A DNA stretch of 64,000 nt. It comes from Bythopirellula sp041737835 (lineage in GTDB: Bacteria > Planctomycetota > Planctomycetia > Pirellulales > Lacipirellulaceae). The DNA lies in the NCBI GenBank assembly GCA_041737835.1, contig JBGSQY010000018.1; one strand, written 5' to 3'. The notes beneath the pieces are model-generated. The model was not told the DNA's origin and ran no database searches. It saw only the letters and a program-made list of their open reading frames with translations. The position numbers were made by a program, and so were the translations under genes. Positions 42,455 to 50,984 of this stretch are shown here, in pieces. The first letter of the stretch is position 1. Every line of letters starts with the position of its first letter.

Positions 42455-42474
42455 ATTCCCGTGAAAGCGGGAAT
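42455..42474. repeat. ATTCCC-N8-GGGAAT repeat
   Basis: Matches the general pattern of the neisserial dRS3 repeat (ATTCCC, eight bases, GGGAAT) and the GTCATTCCCG...CGGGAATCC repeats seen in many proteobacteria. Only one copy is in the window. Confidence 0.55.
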
Positions 42475-42724
42475 CCAGCATTTACTCTGGCTGATCGCTG
42501 AGAGATTTCACCCCCTTGATACCATATCGCGCGGCCAAAATCGCGTGAAAAATTTGGCCACGTATTTATTAATCTTTCTTAATCGAAGTTAAACATTTCC
42601 TTCCAGACTATCAGAAAGCCAATATTCTGAGTGGCCACTAATTGTTTGCACCCGGGTTGTCTCGCCGCTATCATGAACGGACTTCTCTATTCCCTTCAAG
42701 ATTTGATTTCACAGGATTCTCAGC

Positions 42725-45700
42725 ATGACACGGAGTCGCCGTCTACGAGTCGAGTCTTTGGAAGATCGCCGGATGCTGGCGACATTTACTGTGACGAATC
42801 TGCTTGATGGCGCCGTCACCGCCGCGGGTCAACTGCCTGGGAGTTTGCGCCAGGCGATCTTCGATGCCAATGCCGCGTCCGGGGCTGATGAGATTGAGTT
42901 CTCGGGTGTCTCGGGGCAAATTGCTTTATTGTACGGTGAATTGCGAATCACCAATGAGTTGGCAATCAATGGCCCTGGCCGAGATTTATTGACAATTAAT
43001 CCCTATGATCGTTCTCGCATCTTTAATATCGATGTTCCCAACACGTCCAGTGAAAGTTTCCCTGTTTCCATCAACAATCTGAGCTTGATTAATGGGCAAC
43101 TTCAGTTTTCAGGGAAAGGGGGCGCAATTCAATCGCTAAGTTCCGGTACTCTGACGTTATTTAACACCAATATCAATGGGAACTATGCCCGAGATGGTGG
43201 TGGTGGAGTCTATGCCAAAGGATCGGTCGTAGCGATTGACTGTACAATAACGAACAATGCCAATAACAATAGCTCCGCGCGAGGCGGAGGAATCGCAACG
43301 ACGAAATCACTCACCGTTATTGATTGCATCGTTGAGAACAACTCGTCGAGAACCGGCGGAGGGCTGAGCGCTACTGAAGACTTGACTGTCATCAATAGTC
43401 GGGTAATCGCCAACTTCGCTACACACAGTGGCGGCGGTCTCTCGAGCGGCCTATCGACGACAGTTGTGAACAGCATCGTGTCTGGCAATCAGGCGGCAAC
43501 AAATTCAGTGAGTATTGGCGGCGGAGGTGGGGGTATCATCTCTGGTGGCACCGTGACGATTGAAGACAGTGCGGTGAGTTACAACCGAACGGATGCGTCG
43601 CAAGCACCTGGTGGTGGAATTCATGCGGCCTCGGGAGTGACGCTCGTTCGCAGTGCTGTCAACGGCAACGCAACCACAGGGGTCAGCTCGCGCGGGGGAG
43701 GTATTGTTAACCTGTCAGGCTCGGTAAGGCTCTTTGAATCCACGATGAGCGGCAACTCCACCGCCGGGCAGTCGTCAGTTGGCGGGGGTATAGCAAACAA
43801 CCTTGCTGGATCTATCAGCATCGTCCGCAGCACGATTGATAGCAATCAAACCACCGGGGCCAATGCCTTCGGCGGCGGAGTCCATGGAGGCCCACTCGCG
43901 GTTTTCAATAGCACGATTAGCGGGAATCGAACAACCGGCAACAGCTCTCATGGCGCGGGCGTGAGCGTTGAAGGAGCGACAACCATCCATCACAGCACGC
44001 TAGTTAACAATCAAGCGTCGGGGGCAAGTTCTCGAGGTGGAGCGATCAATCACCCATCGGGCGCGCTCACGATTAGCAACACAATTATCGCGGACAATTC
44101 CGCTTTGTTGAGCAATCCCGAATTATTCCATGCCGGGGGAGCATTAGATGTCAATTACAGTTTGATCGAAAATCCCACCGACAGTGGCATTACTCCGAGC
44201 ACCGGGTCGGGCAATTTATTGAATGTTGCGGCTGGCTTGACTCCGCTGCAGTTCAATGGCGGAGTCACAAAAACACATGCCTTAGCCGCAACAAGTCCAG
44301 CTATCAATAGCGGCGATCCTAGCGCGCAAGCAGGCGTCTTTAATGTGCCACAACTGGATCAAAGGGAGTTCTTTCGCGTGGCGGATGGCCGGATCGATAT
44401 GGGTGCATTTGAATATGCAAGTCTCGTCGAGCAACCTTCTTTAGTGGTCACCACGGAGAATGATGTAGTCGATCAGTTCGATAATCTCACATCACTCCGC
44501 GAGGCAATTCAATATGCCAATTCCCTGGTAGGCGTAGATGTCATAACGTTTGATGCTTCTGTATATGGAAACGCAACGACCATTACTTTGCTATTAGGGG
44601 AGTATCAAATCACCGAGACGCTAACAATCGTTGGAACTGGCAGAGAGTTGCTGACTCTGGACGCGCAGCATGAGTCACGAATCTTCAATATCACTGCCGC
44701 TTCTGGGAATTTTGAAATCGAAGGATTAACATTCGTCAATGGCATGACAACAGGAGCGACTCAAACCGGGGGTGCCGTCAATTCGACAACTTTAGGCACG
44801 CTTATGATTGTGGGTTGCACATTCGAGGGCAGTACAACAAGTGGACGTGACGCGCGTGGGGGTGCATTGTCTGCGACTGGCAACGTTGTCGTCGAGAGAT
44901 GCAACTTTATCGACAATAGAACAATTGGCAGAAATGCCCGCGGAGGAGCCATTTCTACAGGCTTCTTAACAGCAGGATCTTTGACACTTTCAGATAGCTT
45001 GGTCGCCAACAACAGCACGACCGGCTGGCTGGCCGATGGCGGCGGAATATCGGCTGGTTTTATCGCCACGATCACACGAAGCAGGGTAACGGGCAATAGT
45101 ACCAGTGGATATAGTGCGGAAGGTGGAGGAATTTTTGCCGCTGATCTAACCGTTGTCGAAAGCACCGTTAGTGCCAATAGCACTGAGGCTAGTGTGGGTG
45201 GTGCTTCAGGAGGAGGAATTTATTGCGACGATTTAGAGTTGGTGAGCAGCACGCTTAGCGGCAATTCGTCAGCTGGTTCTGGAGGAGGTGCATTTGCACG
45301 AAACGTGGCAATCACTCAAAGTACGATAAGTGGCAATAGATGCTCTGACTATTATTCCGATGGCGGAGGAATTTTTGCTTATGAAGATGTAACGATCAGC
45401 AACAGCACAGTTACCGGCAATCGATCCGTGGATGGTCGTGGGGGTGGAATCTATCAATACAATTTTTATTCACCCGGTGGAGCACCTTTTGTAATCCGCA
45501 ATACTATCGTTGCCGGAAATAGGGCCGTCCACGCAGAAGCGGGGCATGATATTAGTCACGACGCTGATGGTAGCTTGAGTGTGGATAATAGCTTGATCGG
45601 AAATACAACTAACCTTATCGCAATGACAGGTGGCGGCAATCTCTTGAACGTCGATCCGCTGCTTGAACCGCTTCAGGACAACGGCGGGCCGACCTTTACC

Positions 45701-46237
45701 CATGCACTACTTCCCGACAGTCCGGCGATTGATGCGGGTGATCCTGAGTTCACTTCACCACCGAACTTCGATCAACGCGGCGCGGGTTTCGACCGCGTTG
45801 CGAATGGACGGATCGATATGGGTGCGTTTGAAGTGCAGGCCGAGGTTTCGTTGCCTGGGGATTACAATGACGACGGCGTGGTGACGGGGCGTGATTTTCT
45901 GGCGTGGCAGCGCGGAGAGTCGCCCGATCCGTTTAGCAGTGATGATCTTGAAACTTGGCAGGAAGAGTATGGTGGCGGGGAGTTGTCGGCGCTGAGTGCG
46001 AGTATTGAGGATCAATATGGAACTTATGAGGACGATGAGGAAACCTCTGTGTCGTTGATGTTTGGAAATTCTTACGCACCGCCCGCTGAAGCGGGCTCGC
46101 CAGAGGCGAATGAATTGTTTGTGGAGAGCTTGGACCTTGCGATTGAGGAACTGAGCACGATCTCGACTTACGGCGTGCGGGAGTTTGGCGATTTTGTGGC
46201 GAGACGTTCCATAAAATCCAAGATTTTTGCTCGATAA
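42725..46237 (+). CDS. giant right-handed beta-helix surface protein 1, dockerin-tailed
   Basis: 1170 residues. N-terminus RVESLEDRRMLATFTV is the planctomycete LEPR/LEDR-type leader. Two units follow, each starting with a SLRQAI/SLREAI block (about residues 40 and 590) and ending in GRIDMGAFE; between them are many parallel beta-helix rungs with GGG[IVL] and NSTISGN-type repeats. A dockerin-like GDYNDDGVVTGRDFLAWQRG lies near residue 1045, then a tail (NELFVESLDLAIEEL) shared with the next two genes. Probably a surface adhesin or polysaccharide-binding protein. No classical signal peptide. Confidence 0.85.
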   Translation: MTRSRRLRVESLEDRRMLATFTVTNLLDGAVTAAGQLPGSLRQAIFDANAASGADEIEFSGVSGQIALLYGELRITNELAINGPGRDLLTINPYDRSRIFNIDVPNTSSESFPVSINNLSLINGQLQFSGKGGAIQSLSSGTLTLFNTNINGNYARDGGGGVYAKGSVVAIDCTITNNANNNSSARGGGIATTKSLTVIDCIVENNSSRTGGGLSATEDLTVINSRVIANFATHSGGGLSSGLSTTVVNSIVSGNQAATNSVSIGGGGGGIISGGTVTIEDSAVSYNRTDASQAPGGGIHAASGVTLVRSAVNGNATTGVSSRGGGIVNLSGSVRLFESTMSGNSTAGQSSVGGGIANNLAGSISIVRSTIDSNQTTGANAFGGGVHGGPLAVFNSTISGNRTTGNSSHGAGVSVEGATTIHHSTLVNNQASGASSRGGAINHPSGALTISNTIIADNSALLSNPELFHAGGALDVNYSLIENPTDSGITPSTGSGNLLNVAAGLTPLQFNGGVTKTHALAATSPAINSGDPSAQAGVFNVPQLDQREFFRVADGRIDMGAFEYASLVEQPSLVVTTENDVVDQFDNLTSLREAIQYANSLVGVDVITFDASVYGNATTITLLLGEYQITETLTIVGTGRELLTLDAQHESRIFNITAASGNFEIEGLTFVNGMTTGATQTGGAVNSTTLGTLMIVGCTFEGSTTSGRDARGGALSATGNVVVERCNFIDNRTIGRNARGGAISTGFLTAGSLTLSDSLVANNSTTGWLADGGGISAGFIATITRSRVTGNSTSGYSAEGGGIFAADLTVVESTVSANSTEASVGGASGGGIYCDDLELVSSTLSGNSSAGSGGGAFARNVAITQSTISGNRCSDYYSDGGGIFAYEDVTISNSTVTGNRSVDGRGGGIYQYNFYSPGGAPFVIRNTIVAGNRAVHAEAGHDISHDADGSLSVDNSLIGNTTNLIAMTGGGNLLNVDPLLEPLQDNGGPTFTHALLPDSPAIDAGDPEFTSPPNFDQRGAGFDRVANGRIDMGAFEVQAEVSLPGDYNDDGVVTGRDFLAWQRGESPDPFSSDDLETWQEEYGGGELSALSASIEDQYGTYEDDEETSVSLMFGNSYAPPAEAGSPEANELFVESLDLAIEELSTISTYGVREFGDFVARRSIKSKIFAR
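46079..46103 (+). repeat. GCTGAAGC palindromic repeat inside beta-helix gene 1 (copy 3)
   Basis: CCGCCCGCTGAAGCGGGCTC and following CGCCAG; encodes PPAEAGSP in the linker between dockerin and C-terminal tail. Confidence 0.6.
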
Positions 46238-46353
46238 GCAAAAAACCCCTGCAAAAATGCTTTGTGCATGGCACCACAGGTAAGGTGTATTCTTCACACT
46301 TATAGCTACAATAGAGTGAAACTATCGTAGCACCTTCTCTCGTCGACTAAACC

Positions 46354-49300
46354 ATGAGCATGACGCCACGCAAACTCAAACTCGAGCCGCTTGAAGATCG
46401 CCGGATGCTGGCGACGTTTACGGTCGCGAATCTGCTTGATGGGCCCGTGACAGCTGCGGGACAACTGCCGGGAAGTTTGCGGCAAGCAATTTTCGATGCG
46501 AACGCGACTGCGGCGGCGGATGAAATTGTCTTCTCGGTGCTCGCCGGAACGATCTCGCTGACTCATGGTGAATTGAGAATTACTAACAATCTCACGATCC
46601 AAGGACCGGCCGCGGGTGGAATGATCATTGACGCGAGCGGCAGCGATCCGACATCCGCAAATGATAACGGCGATGGCAGCCGGGTTTTCAATATCGACGA
46701 TGGCACGCACACTTCTCGCATCGTTTCAATTCGCAATCTCACTCTGACGGGGGGCGATGTGAGCGGAGATGGCGGCGCGATTCGCAACGCCGAGCAACTC
46801 GCTTTGACGAACGTGGTGACCCGTCAGAATGCGGCGACCGGCTATGGCGGCGGAATTTTCAGCAACGTCTCGCTGACGCTGACTACTAGTACTGTCAACT
46901 CGAATACGGCGACTAATCGTGGAGGCGGAGTCGCAACTACCAGCGGGTCGCTCACGATTACCAATTCTACGTTGAGTGGAAATAGTGCGTTCGGTGGAGG
47001 AGGTTTTCATAGCCAAAACACGTTTACTCAGGTGAACGGCAGCAACATTACAGGCAACACCGCTTCAACCGGGGGCGGAGGAATCCGCAACTACCGTGGC
47101 AGTCTCACCGTGATCGACAGTAAGATCGACAACAACACAGGCGGATATGGGGGTGGAATCAGGAATAATCAATCCCAGCTAACGATCACAGGCTCGACCG
47201 TGAATGGCAACACGGGCACACTCCTTAACGGCAACGAACGGGGAGGCGGTGGAATTTTCCAACTGTGGGGCAATCTGACAATTACCAACAGCCAAGTGAG
47301 CGGCAACAGTTCGATACTCAAAGGAGGCGGCATTTATGCGAGCCGGGGTGCACTGAAGATCACGGCGAGCATGCTGGAGGGGAATTACTCTCACTCGCAT
47401 GGCGGTGGAATCTACAGCAGCGAAACTAACTTCGAGATCGACGAAACCACGCTGAGTGGCAACACGGCCCTGGGACGTGGCGGTGGGGTGATCCGGGTAC
47501 GCGAGAACGAATGGGGTCCGCTCGTCGTTTTGAACAGCACAATCTCGGGCAATCACAGTGAATTGAATGGCGGCGGCATCCTAGGTTCGTATCAGGAAAT
47601 TACGAACTCGAACATCGTAGGCAACAGCTCTATTCAAAACGGCGGGGGGCTTCAGGGGGGGCCCATCCTGTTGGTCGACAGTATCGTGGACAGCAACACG
47701 ACGGCCGGCACCGGAGGTGGAATTTCGTCCAGCAAATTGACGATTGTCGGTTCGACGGTGAGCCGCAATGTGGCCCTGGCTGGTGGAGGTGGCGTGTTTT
47801 CCCCTGAATCGACCGTGACGTTCGAAAGCACACTCACGATTGTTGATAGCACCCTGAGCGAGAACGTCGGCTACATTCGCGGCGGCGCCATCAATATGAA
47901 AGATGGAACCGCGACAATCACCGGCAGCACTATCAAAGGCAATCTTGCCGTCGCGACGCATCCGTACAACGGCTATGGGGGCGGAATTTTTGGAGGGGGG
48001 GAATTTACGATCACTGGGAGCAAGATCGTTGACAATCTTGCGAACACGCGGGGGGGCGGTATCTACTTTGGTCTGTATACGCTGACGATCGTCGATAGCC
48101 TGATCTCGGGCAATGAAGCGGGCACCGACGGCGGAGGGATTTTCCGTGTCGATGGACAACTCTCGGTTACGGGCACAACGTTTCGGAACAATAGCGCTCA
48201 AGAGGATGGTGGCGGCCTATGGACGTCAGGAACCTTTTTGACGATTGGCGGGAGCGCATTCCTCGACAACCACTCGGGCCAACGAGCTGGAGGGATTTAC
48301 GCGAGCGCTTATGAAGCGACCATCAGTATGAGCACGATCAGTGGCAATTTTTCTGAGACCAACGGCGGAGGGATTTATTTCTATGGTGCCAACCTCGCCA
48401 TGACGACCAGTTCGATCACTGGCAATACTTCTTATGGCGATGGAGGTGGCGCGTTTGCCCGCGTGCAGTCGTCGCTGACGGTGACTTCCAGCACGCTTGG
48501 CGACAATGAGGCCCAAGGAAATGGCGCGGGGCTTTATCTCTGGTCGCGAACTCCGCAGGTGCCGCTTGCGATTCGGCACAGCACGATCGCGCGTAATAAA
48601 ACCGACCAGGCGGCCGGAGGCATGTTTATTGCCGCGGCCAGCACCGTGGACTTGAGTCACACGATCGTCGCGCAAAACCAAGCAACGCTGGGGCCTGATC
48701 TGACGGGCTTGATCGGCGTGGTGTTCGATGCGAAGTCGAGTCTGATTGGCAACAACGCGCAGAGTGGACTCGCGGAAGCACCGGTCGGCGCGCCGGACGC
48801 CAAGAAAAACTTGATCGGCGGCGTCACTCACGGCGTGATCGATGCCCTGCTTGCCGAGTCAAGCAACAACGGAGGGGCCGGACTGACTTACGAATTGCTG
48901 GTGGGTAGTCCCGCGATCAACGCGGGTAACACCGGGGCGGTTGCCGGTGTCGGCACGGTGCCGCTCTTTGATGGTCGGGGAGGACCGTTTGCGCGGATTG
49001 CCGGTGGCCGAATCGATATCGGTGCTTACGAACGTCAATCGTTCGGGCAGCAGGCGCTGGTTGTCGATACCTTGACCGACGTTGTTGATGGCAACGTGAG
49101 CGCGGGACATTTGTCGCTACGTGAAGCCGTGGGAATTGCCAACGGCAACATTGGCACGCTCGACACGATCAGCTTCGCACCGGCGCTCGTCAGCGCAGGC
49201 CCCGCAGTGATTTCATTTTATCGCGGTGAAATTCAGATCATCGACTCAACAATCATCACTGGCCCGGGTCAGGATTTGTTAACGCTGGATGTCTCTTCGA

Positions 49301-50697
49301 GCGACCCCACTCCGGAAGTCAAGAATGGCGACGGCCACCGTGTTTTCAACATCGATGACGAAAAATTTACGACGAGCGTCGAGGTAACCATCGCACAATT
49401 GACCTTAACGGGAGGTGATACTCAAGGCAAAGGGGGAGCAATCCTCTCGAGCGAGATTTTGACGGTTGCAAATTCCACGATCACGGGAAACACCTCTCAA
49501 GAAGGCGGAGGTGGCATTTCTCATTACGGATTCCGCAAACAACTGAATATCGTTGCAAGCACTATTGCTCATAATCAAGCGCGAAATGGTGGCGGGATAT
49601 ACGGCATCGCGTCCTCTAGCGCGATCATTGTGGAAGGAAGCACAATTTTCGACAATCACGCCCTTTCAGCCGATCCCTTTGACGTCATGCGTGGAGGCGG
49701 GATTTTCTTTCACTTGTCAGCAACGGGACCCGCGCAATTCGTCATTAACTCCAGCACGATTAGTGGAAATACCGCGGGAGGTGAGGGAGGAGGGGTTTAT
49801 TCGGGAACCGACGAGCTGTTCGTCTACTCCAGCACGATCGCCAACAACGTCGCTGGTGGTGAGGGTGGTGGAATTGGCATGCAATCGACCTCTCAATCGG
49901 TCAAGCTGATTCACACCATTGTCGCGGGCAATACCAGCATCAACGAAATCACTGACGACATCGGGGCACGACCATTCCTTTACTACTCACTGATTGGCAA
50001 TGGAGACGGATCAAATGTCCTCCAATCGACCGGGAGCTTGGTCGGCACCTCACTCGCGCCAATTGATCCACGACTTGGCCCCTTGCGAGACAATGGTGGC
50101 CCCACATTGACTCATTCTTTATTGTCGGGAAGTCTGGCACTTGATGCCGGAGATCCCTTATCTCAAGCGGGAGGCTACGCTGGCTACTATATGGCGCCGG
50201 TACCCTTTTTCGACCAACGTGGCACAGGCTTTGGTCGTGTTGTGAATGGCCGTATCGACATGGGTGCCGTGGAGATGCAAGTCGCGCCCGTTGTTGGTGA
50301 CTTCAACGGTGACGGCGTGATCACGGGCCGCGATTTTCTGGCATGGCAGCGTAATCCAAATTTGGGAAGTTTGACGGATTGGCAAGAATATTATGGTGGG
50401 GCGTTATCGGCGCTGAGTGCAAGTATTGAGGATGAATACGGAACTTATGAGGACGATCAGGAAACATCTGTGTCGTTGATATTCGGAAATTCTTACACAC
50501 CGCCCACTGCTGATTCTTCTTTGCTTGGGGGCTCGCCAGAGGCGAATGAATTGTTTGTTGAAAGCGTGGACCTTGCGATCGAAGAGCTGAGCGATGTAAC
50601 GCAGAGCGGCGTGCGGGAGTTTGGGGAGATGGTTATTAGGCACCGGACCACACGACGACCAGTGAAATCGATGACATGGAATAAGTCTCGAGCTTAA
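46354..50697 (+). CDS. giant right-handed beta-helix surface protein 2, dockerin-tailed
   Basis: 1447 residues, a paralogue of the previous gene. LEPLEDRRMLATFTV leader, CSLREA-like block (LPGSLRQAIFDANA), long beta-helix with GGGI rungs, a second unit from about residue 900 (VDTLTDVVDGNVSAGHLSLREAV), GRIDMGAVE end block, dockerin-like GDFNGDGVITGRDFLAWQRN near residue 1313, and the shared tail with NELFVESVDLAIEELS. The linker at the palindromic-repeat site differs here (PPTADSSLLGGSP). Likely exported and surface attached. It follows gene 1 by 116 bases. Confidence 0.85.
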   Translation: MSMTPRKLKLEPLEDRRMLATFTVANLLDGPVTAAGQLPGSLRQAIFDANATAAADEIVFSVLAGTISLTHGELRITNNLTIQGPAAGGMIIDASGSDPTSANDNGDGSRVFNIDDGTHTSRIVSIRNLTLTGGDVSGDGGAIRNAEQLALTNVVTRQNAATGYGGGIFSNVSLTLTTSTVNSNTATNRGGGVATTSGSLTITNSTLSGNSAFGGGGFHSQNTFTQVNGSNITGNTASTGGGGIRNYRGSLTVIDSKIDNNTGGYGGGIRNNQSQLTITGSTVNGNTGTLLNGNERGGGGIFQLWGNLTITNSQVSGNSSILKGGGIYASRGALKITASMLEGNYSHSHGGGIYSSETNFEIDETTLSGNTALGRGGGVIRVRENEWGPLVVLNSTISGNHSELNGGGILGSYQEITNSNIVGNSSIQNGGGLQGGPILLVDSIVDSNTTAGTGGGISSSKLTIVGSTVSRNVALAGGGGVFSPESTVTFESTLTIVDSTLSENVGYIRGGAINMKDGTATITGSTIKGNLAVATHPYNGYGGGIFGGGEFTITGSKIVDNLANTRGGGIYFGLYTLTIVDSLISGNEAGTDGGGIFRVDGQLSVTGTTFRNNSAQEDGGGLWTSGTFLTIGGSAFLDNHSGQRAGGIYASAYEATISMSTISGNFSETNGGGIYFYGANLAMTTSSITGNTSYGDGGGAFARVQSSLTVTSSTLGDNEAQGNGAGLYLWSRTPQVPLAIRHSTIARNKTDQAAGGMFIAAASTVDLSHTIVAQNQATLGPDLTGLIGVVFDAKSSLIGNNAQSGLAEAPVGAPDAKKNLIGGVTHGVIDALLAESSNNGGAGLTYELLVGSPAINAGNTGAVAGVGTVPLFDGRGGPFARIAGGRIDIGAYERQSFGQQALVVDTLTDVVDGNVSAGHLSLREAVGIANGNIGTLDTISFAPALVSAGPAVISFYRGEIQIIDSTIITGPGQDLLTLDVSSSDPTPEVKNGDGHRVFNIDDEKFTTSVEVTIAQLTLTGGDTQGKGGAILSSEILTVANSTITGNTSQEGGGGISHYGFRKQLNIVASTIAHNQARNGGGIYGIASSSAIIVEGSTIFDNHALSADPFDVMRGGGIFFHLSATGPAQFVINSSTISGNTAGGEGGGVYSGTDELFVYSSTIANNVAGGEGGGIGMQSTSQSVKLIHTIVAGNTSINEITDDIGARPFLYYSLIGNGDGSNVLQSTGSLVGTSLAPIDPRLGPLRDNGGPTLTHSLLSGSLALDAGDPLSQAGGYAGYYMAPVPFFDQRGTGFGRVVNGRIDMGAVEMQVAPVVGDFNGDGVITGRDFLAWQRNPNLGSLTDWQEYYGGALSALSASIEDEYGTYEDDQETSVSLIFGNSYTPPTADSSLLGGSPEANELFVESVDLAIEELSDVTQSGVREFGEMVIRHRTTRRPVKSMTWNKSRA

Positions 50698-50984
50698 AAA
50701 GCCGATGCACTGCGCTTTCATGTGCCTATGCAATCATGAAAATCTGCTAAAGATTTTCAAAATCTTGCCCCGAGCATTTTGCGTCTACCAGTGGAACACC
50801 CTGGGATCAAAGAATCCAGACAATTTTGTTGAAATCACCCCCTGGTTGGGGTAGGATGCGGCTAACCGGCAGGAACGCGGGTACTCTTTTTAGCCGCTAC
50901 CGATCTGGAACAGATGTCTTTTCTTGGCCGCCACAGCTGGACAGCTGTTCTCTGAATTTATGGACTTAGCGCAAGGAACAAGTT
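50698..50984. other. 287-bp gap between beta-helix genes 2 and 3
   Basis: No gene seen. Contains short inverted words (for example CAGCTGGACAGCTG near 50934) and presumably the promoter of gene 3. Confidence 0.4.

Larger units (their letters stand above)
41953..42724. other. 772-bp repeat-rich intergenic region
   Basis: Upstream of both the GNAT gene (minus) and the first beta-helix gene (plus). It holds a G-quadruplex-type motif (42025-42049), two short arrays with 9-base period (42158-42193, 42289-42325), a perfect hairpin (42413-42435) and an ATTCCC-N8-GGGAAT repeat (42455-42474). Open frames across it are low-complexity and not credible genes. Confidence 0.6.
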
